Both the position numbers and the translations under genes were made by a program. DNA of 64,000 nt from Saccharofermentans sp. (GTDB lineage Bacteria; Bacillota; Clostridia; Saccharofermentanales; Saccharofermentanaceae), in NCBI GenBank assembly GCA_024688685.1, contig JAILDX010000008.1:248001-312000 (forward strand), given 5' to 3'. How positions within the stretch are numbered: the first letter of the stretch is position 1; each line of letters opens with the position of its first letter. Below the pieces are notes generated by a model. The model saw only the letters and a list, made by a program, of their open reading frames with translations, was not told where the DNA came from and searched no databases. Below, piece after piece: positions 61,934 to 64,000 of this stretch.

Positions 61934-63079
61934 TTACATGAGTTTTCTGTAAAGCTCTATCATATCCTCAGCTGATGCATCTCTCGGATTGCCCGGACGG
62001 CACGCATCTGCATACGCCTCGTCTGCCAGTTGCTTAAGGTCTTCCTCACGGATCTTCTCATTCTTCACGGGGATCCCTACGTCCACAGAGAGCTGTCTGA
62101 CGGCATCGATCGCTGCCTTCCTGTACTCAGCCTGAGTCATGGAGTCAACGCCTTCAACACCCATCGCCCTGGCGATCTCACGGAATCTCTCACCGGTGTA
62201 TTCCTGGTTGTATTCCATTACGATCGGCAGGAACATGGCACATGCAACACCATGAGGCGTATCGTAATGAGCGCCAAGGGTATGTGCCATGGAGTGAGCT
62301 ATACCCAGACCGACGTTGGAGAATCCCTGACCTGCGATATACTGTGCCAGGGCCATCTGCTTGCGTCCTTCCGGGTCGCCTGCAACAGACTTGCGGAGAT
62401 TAGCGGCAATGAGCTTTATTGCTTCGAGATGGAACATATCGGTCATCTCCCATGCAGCCTTTGTTGTATATCCCTCGATGGCATGCGTCAGGGCATCCAT
62501 GCCTGTTGAAGCACAAAGAGCCGCTGGCATTGACAGCATCATGACAGGGTCTACGATGGCAACTTCAGGGATATCATGCTCATCGACACAGACGAACTTC
62601 CTCTGATTCTGAACATCAGTGATAACATAGTTGATCGTAACCTCTGCAGCAGTACCTGAAGTGGTGGGAACTGCGATCGTCGGAACCGCATGATTCTTTG
62701 TTGGAGCTACTCCCTCGAGTGACCTTACATCCTCAAACTCCGGATTTGTGATTATGATGCCAATCGCCTTGGAAGTATCCATGGCAGAACCGCCGCCAAC
62801 TGCAATTATGGAGTCAGCTCCGGCCGCCTTGAATGCTGCAACACCTGCCTGAACATTCTCGATGGTAGGATTGGGTTTTACTTCATCAAACAATGTGTAC
62901 GCAATGCCGGCACCATCCAGGATATCTGTTATCTTTGCTGTCGTTCCGCACTTCACAAGTCCGGGATCTGACACTACGAACACCTTCTTAAAGCCTCTGG
63001 CTGCTGCAAGGCCGGGAATCTCGTTTATTGCTCCCTCGCCGTGATATGATACCTGATTAAGAACGATTCTGTTTGCCAT
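61934..63079 (-). CDS. fucO: Iron-containing alcohol dehydrogenase, FucO (lactaldehyde reductase)-like
   Basis: The 381-aa protein starts MANRIVLNQVSYHGEGAI at 63079, six bases after TGGAGGTGC; the frame is open upstream but without a site. It shows GGGSAMDTSKAIGI for NAD binding and metal ligands in MDALTHAIEG and AHSMAHTLGAHYDTPHG, matching E. coli FucO closely throughout (NPEFEDVRSLEG, AEVTINYVITD). It reduces lactaldehyde to 1,2-propanediol or acts on a related small alcohol. No other fucose or rhamnose gene is in the window. Confidence 0.92.
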   Translation of the reverse strand: MANRIVLNQVSYHGEGAINEIPGLAAARGFKKVFVVSDPGLVKCGTTAKITDILDGAGIAYTLFDEVKPNPTIENVQAGVAAFKAAGADSIIAVGGGSAMDTSKAIGIIITNPEFEDVRSLEGVAPTKNHAVPTIAVPTTSGTAAEVTINYVITDVQNQRKFVCVDEHDIPEVAIVDPVMMLSMPAALCASTGMDALTHAIEGYTTKAAWEMTDMFHLEAIKLIAANLRKSVAGDPEGRKQMALAQYIAGQGFSNVGLGIAHSMAHTLGAHYDTPHGVACAMFLPIVMEYNQEYTGERFREIARAMGVEGVDSMTQAEYRKAAIDAVRQLSVDVGIPVKNEKIREEDLKQLADEAYADACRPGNPRDASAEDMIELYRKLM

Positions 63080-63176
63080 AGGGTGCACCTCCATAAATAG
63101 AAATAAGTGAAAACCTTCACCCTTCCATTTTACTTCCGCAGGAAGGGCTTTTGTATAAACAAAGTGAAAACTATAA

Positions 63177-63308
63177 GGGACCAGGCGGGTTTGGATATAC
63201 ATCAGCCTGTCATTCCTGTTCTATATTCCTGTTGCAGTGGCAGCGTCACTTCTTCCGGTACCGGGTATGCTGATACTTGGCGTCTTCCTTAAGGAATCCT
63301 CAAACTAA
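63177..63308 (+). pseudogene. C-terminal remnant of a membrane protein
   Basis: After a stop at 63174 the frame reads RVWIYISLSFLFYIPVAVAA, then SLLPVPGMLILGVFLKESSN and a stop at 63306. Two hydrophobic stretches with a Pro-rich turn look like the tail of a transporter. No start or ribosome binding site precedes it, so it is a gene fragment. Confidence 0.55.
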
Positions 63309-63312
63309 CTGA

Positions 63313-63480
63313 TCAGCCTTCCTTCATTGAACTCCGGATCCTGCTAAGTGACTCCGGCGTAATCCCGAGATATGTTGCTACATAACGAAGCGGGACGCGT
63401 TCCGACAGCATGGGATATCTTTTTCTGCTGTTTCTTATCCATCTGAAACTAGACTCCTGTGGAAAATGTATAGCCGCCTG
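63313..63480 (-). pseudogene. C-terminal remnant of a Crp/Fnr-type regulator
   Basis: The frame ends RKRYPMLSERVPLRYVATYL, then GITPESLSRIRSSMKEG, the helix-turn-helix end of Crp/Fnr regulators (compare ASYLGITPETLSRIR). The cyclic-nucleotide-binding part is missing: upstream of about 63480 the frame runs into the promoter of the response regulator gene. It is convergent with the membrane protein remnant five bases away. Confidence 0.7.
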
Positions 63481-63507
63481 TATCATTTTTAAACAAGCAG
63501 TATCATT

Positions 63508-63516
63508 TGGTATAAT
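63508..63516 (+). promoter_or_regulatory. Extended -10 promoter of a leaderless response regulator gene
   Basis: TGGTATAAT (63508-63516), with the ATG six bases after the -10 at 63523 and no ribosome binding site. TATCATTT is repeated upstream at 63481-63488 and 63501-63508. Confidence 0.55.
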
Positions 63517-63522
63517 CAAAAT

Positions 63523-64000
63523 ATGTACAGAGTCTATATTGTTGAAGATGATAAAGGAATAGCAGACGGCATATCAGGATGTCTCTCGTCATGGGAGATG
63601 GATACCCGCATCGTGTCTGATTTCCGCCATGTCCTTGAAGAAATAAAAGAGTTTGATCCTCATCTGGTAATAATGGATATCACTCTTCCCTACATGGGCG
63701 GATACCATTGGTGTCAGGAACTGCGCAAGACAAGTTCCGTCCCGATAATATTCATATCCTCTGCCACGGACAATATGAATATCGTCATGGCGATGAATAT
63801 GGGGGCAGACGATTATATACCCAAGCCTTTCGATCGGAGTGTACTGATCGCCAAGGTCCAGGCATTACTCAGAAGGGCATATGACTTCAATCTGAGTTCT
63901 TTTACTCTGGAAGCTTTCGGAGTGGTCCTCAACACTAATGACAATACCCTGACATATAACGGCACCAGGATCGAGCTGGCGCGCAATGAATACAAGATTC
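63523..64000 (+). CDS. OmpR-type response regulator, 3' end outside the window
   Basis: The frame starts MYRVYIVEDDKGIADG and runs to the window edge (159 codons). The phosphoacceptor Asp is in LVIMDITLPYMGG, with the acidic pair VEDD and the Lys in YIPKPFDR. The C-terminal winged helix begins at about 130 (TLTYNGTRIELARNEYKI) and is cut off. A sensor kinase gene would be expected downstream. There is no ribosome binding site; the promoter suggests a leaderless mRNA. Confidence 0.85.
   Translation, partial: MYRVYIVEDDKGIADGISGCLSSWEMDTRIVSDFRHVLEEIKEFDPHLVIMDITLPYMGGYHWCQELRKTSSVPIIFISSATDNMNIVMAMNMGADDYIPKPFDRSVLIAKVQALLRRAYDFNLSSFTLEAFGVVLNTNDNTLTYNGTRIELARNEYKI

Noticed and set aside
63107..63292. 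A 61-codon plus-strand frame starting MKTFTLPFYF
   Set aside because: No ribosome binding site; the hydrophobic remnant is encoded in a different frame of the same strand.

Overview
The window looks like the chromosome of an anaerobic, low-to-mid G+C member of the Firmicutes (Clostridia), probably from gut or rumen. The reasons are near-universal AGGAGG-type ribosome binding sites, a two-cluster ferredoxin, an ECF sigma/anti-sigma pair, a KtrAB potassium system, an amino-acid ABC transporter, a FucO-like dehydrogenase, and a C-A-T-C-A-T-R nonribosomal peptide synthetase of the kind known from gut Clostridia. The genus cannot be fixed by reading alone. I saw no rRNA, tRNA, CRISPR array, integrase or intact insertion sequence.

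Region by region. 1-3.7 kb: unknown genes and a DUF1848 protein on the minus strand, with a hairpin-rich leader at 878-1077. 3.7-10.5 kb: a two-gene plus-strand operon encoding a single-chain, two-barrel RNA-polymerase-like protein (about 1390 aa) followed by a RecQ-like superfamily 2 helicase. This is the most striking item. 10.5-14 kb: a VanRS-like two-component system, a DUF975 membrane protein with a phased operator, and a lipoprotein. 14-19.8 kb: an amino-acid ABC transporter with two gene fusions, and a large solute-binding lipoprotein. 19.8-25.4 kb: ECF sigma, zinc-finger anti-sigma, DUF4097 lipoprotein, KtrB/KtrA, a DUF4230 protein and a 51-aa membrane peptide.

25.6-28.8 kb: AmmeMemoRadiSam genes, an esterase and a ferredoxin. 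29.2-36.4 kb: the dimodular NRPS ending in a thioester reductase. 36.4-39 kb: a frameshifted transglutaminase-like gene, an alpha/beta hydrolase, a UPF0291 protein and a DNA glycosylase. 39-41.9 kb: a ribosomal peptide cluster with two double-glycine leader peptides, a radical SAM/SPASM maturase and an unknown protein. A third double-glycine peptide stands alone at 49.26 kb. 42-49 kb: regulators (AraC, PadR), flavodoxin, a phosphodiesterase-type enzyme, enolase and a decayed gene carrying 13-bp repeats.

49.5-56.8 kb: a run of mostly unknown minus-strand genes, including a paralogous pair, and a regulator joining a sigma-70 region 2-like domain to a WYL domain. It is divergent from a 1601-aa zinc-ribbon membrane protein (57-61.8 kb). 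61.9-64 kb: FucO-like dehydrogenase, two C-terminal gene remnants and the start of a response regulator.

Several genes (ktrB, the sigma-WYL regulator, the last response regulator) have a -10 box placed so that transcription would begin at or next to the start codon, which suggests leaderless mRNAs.
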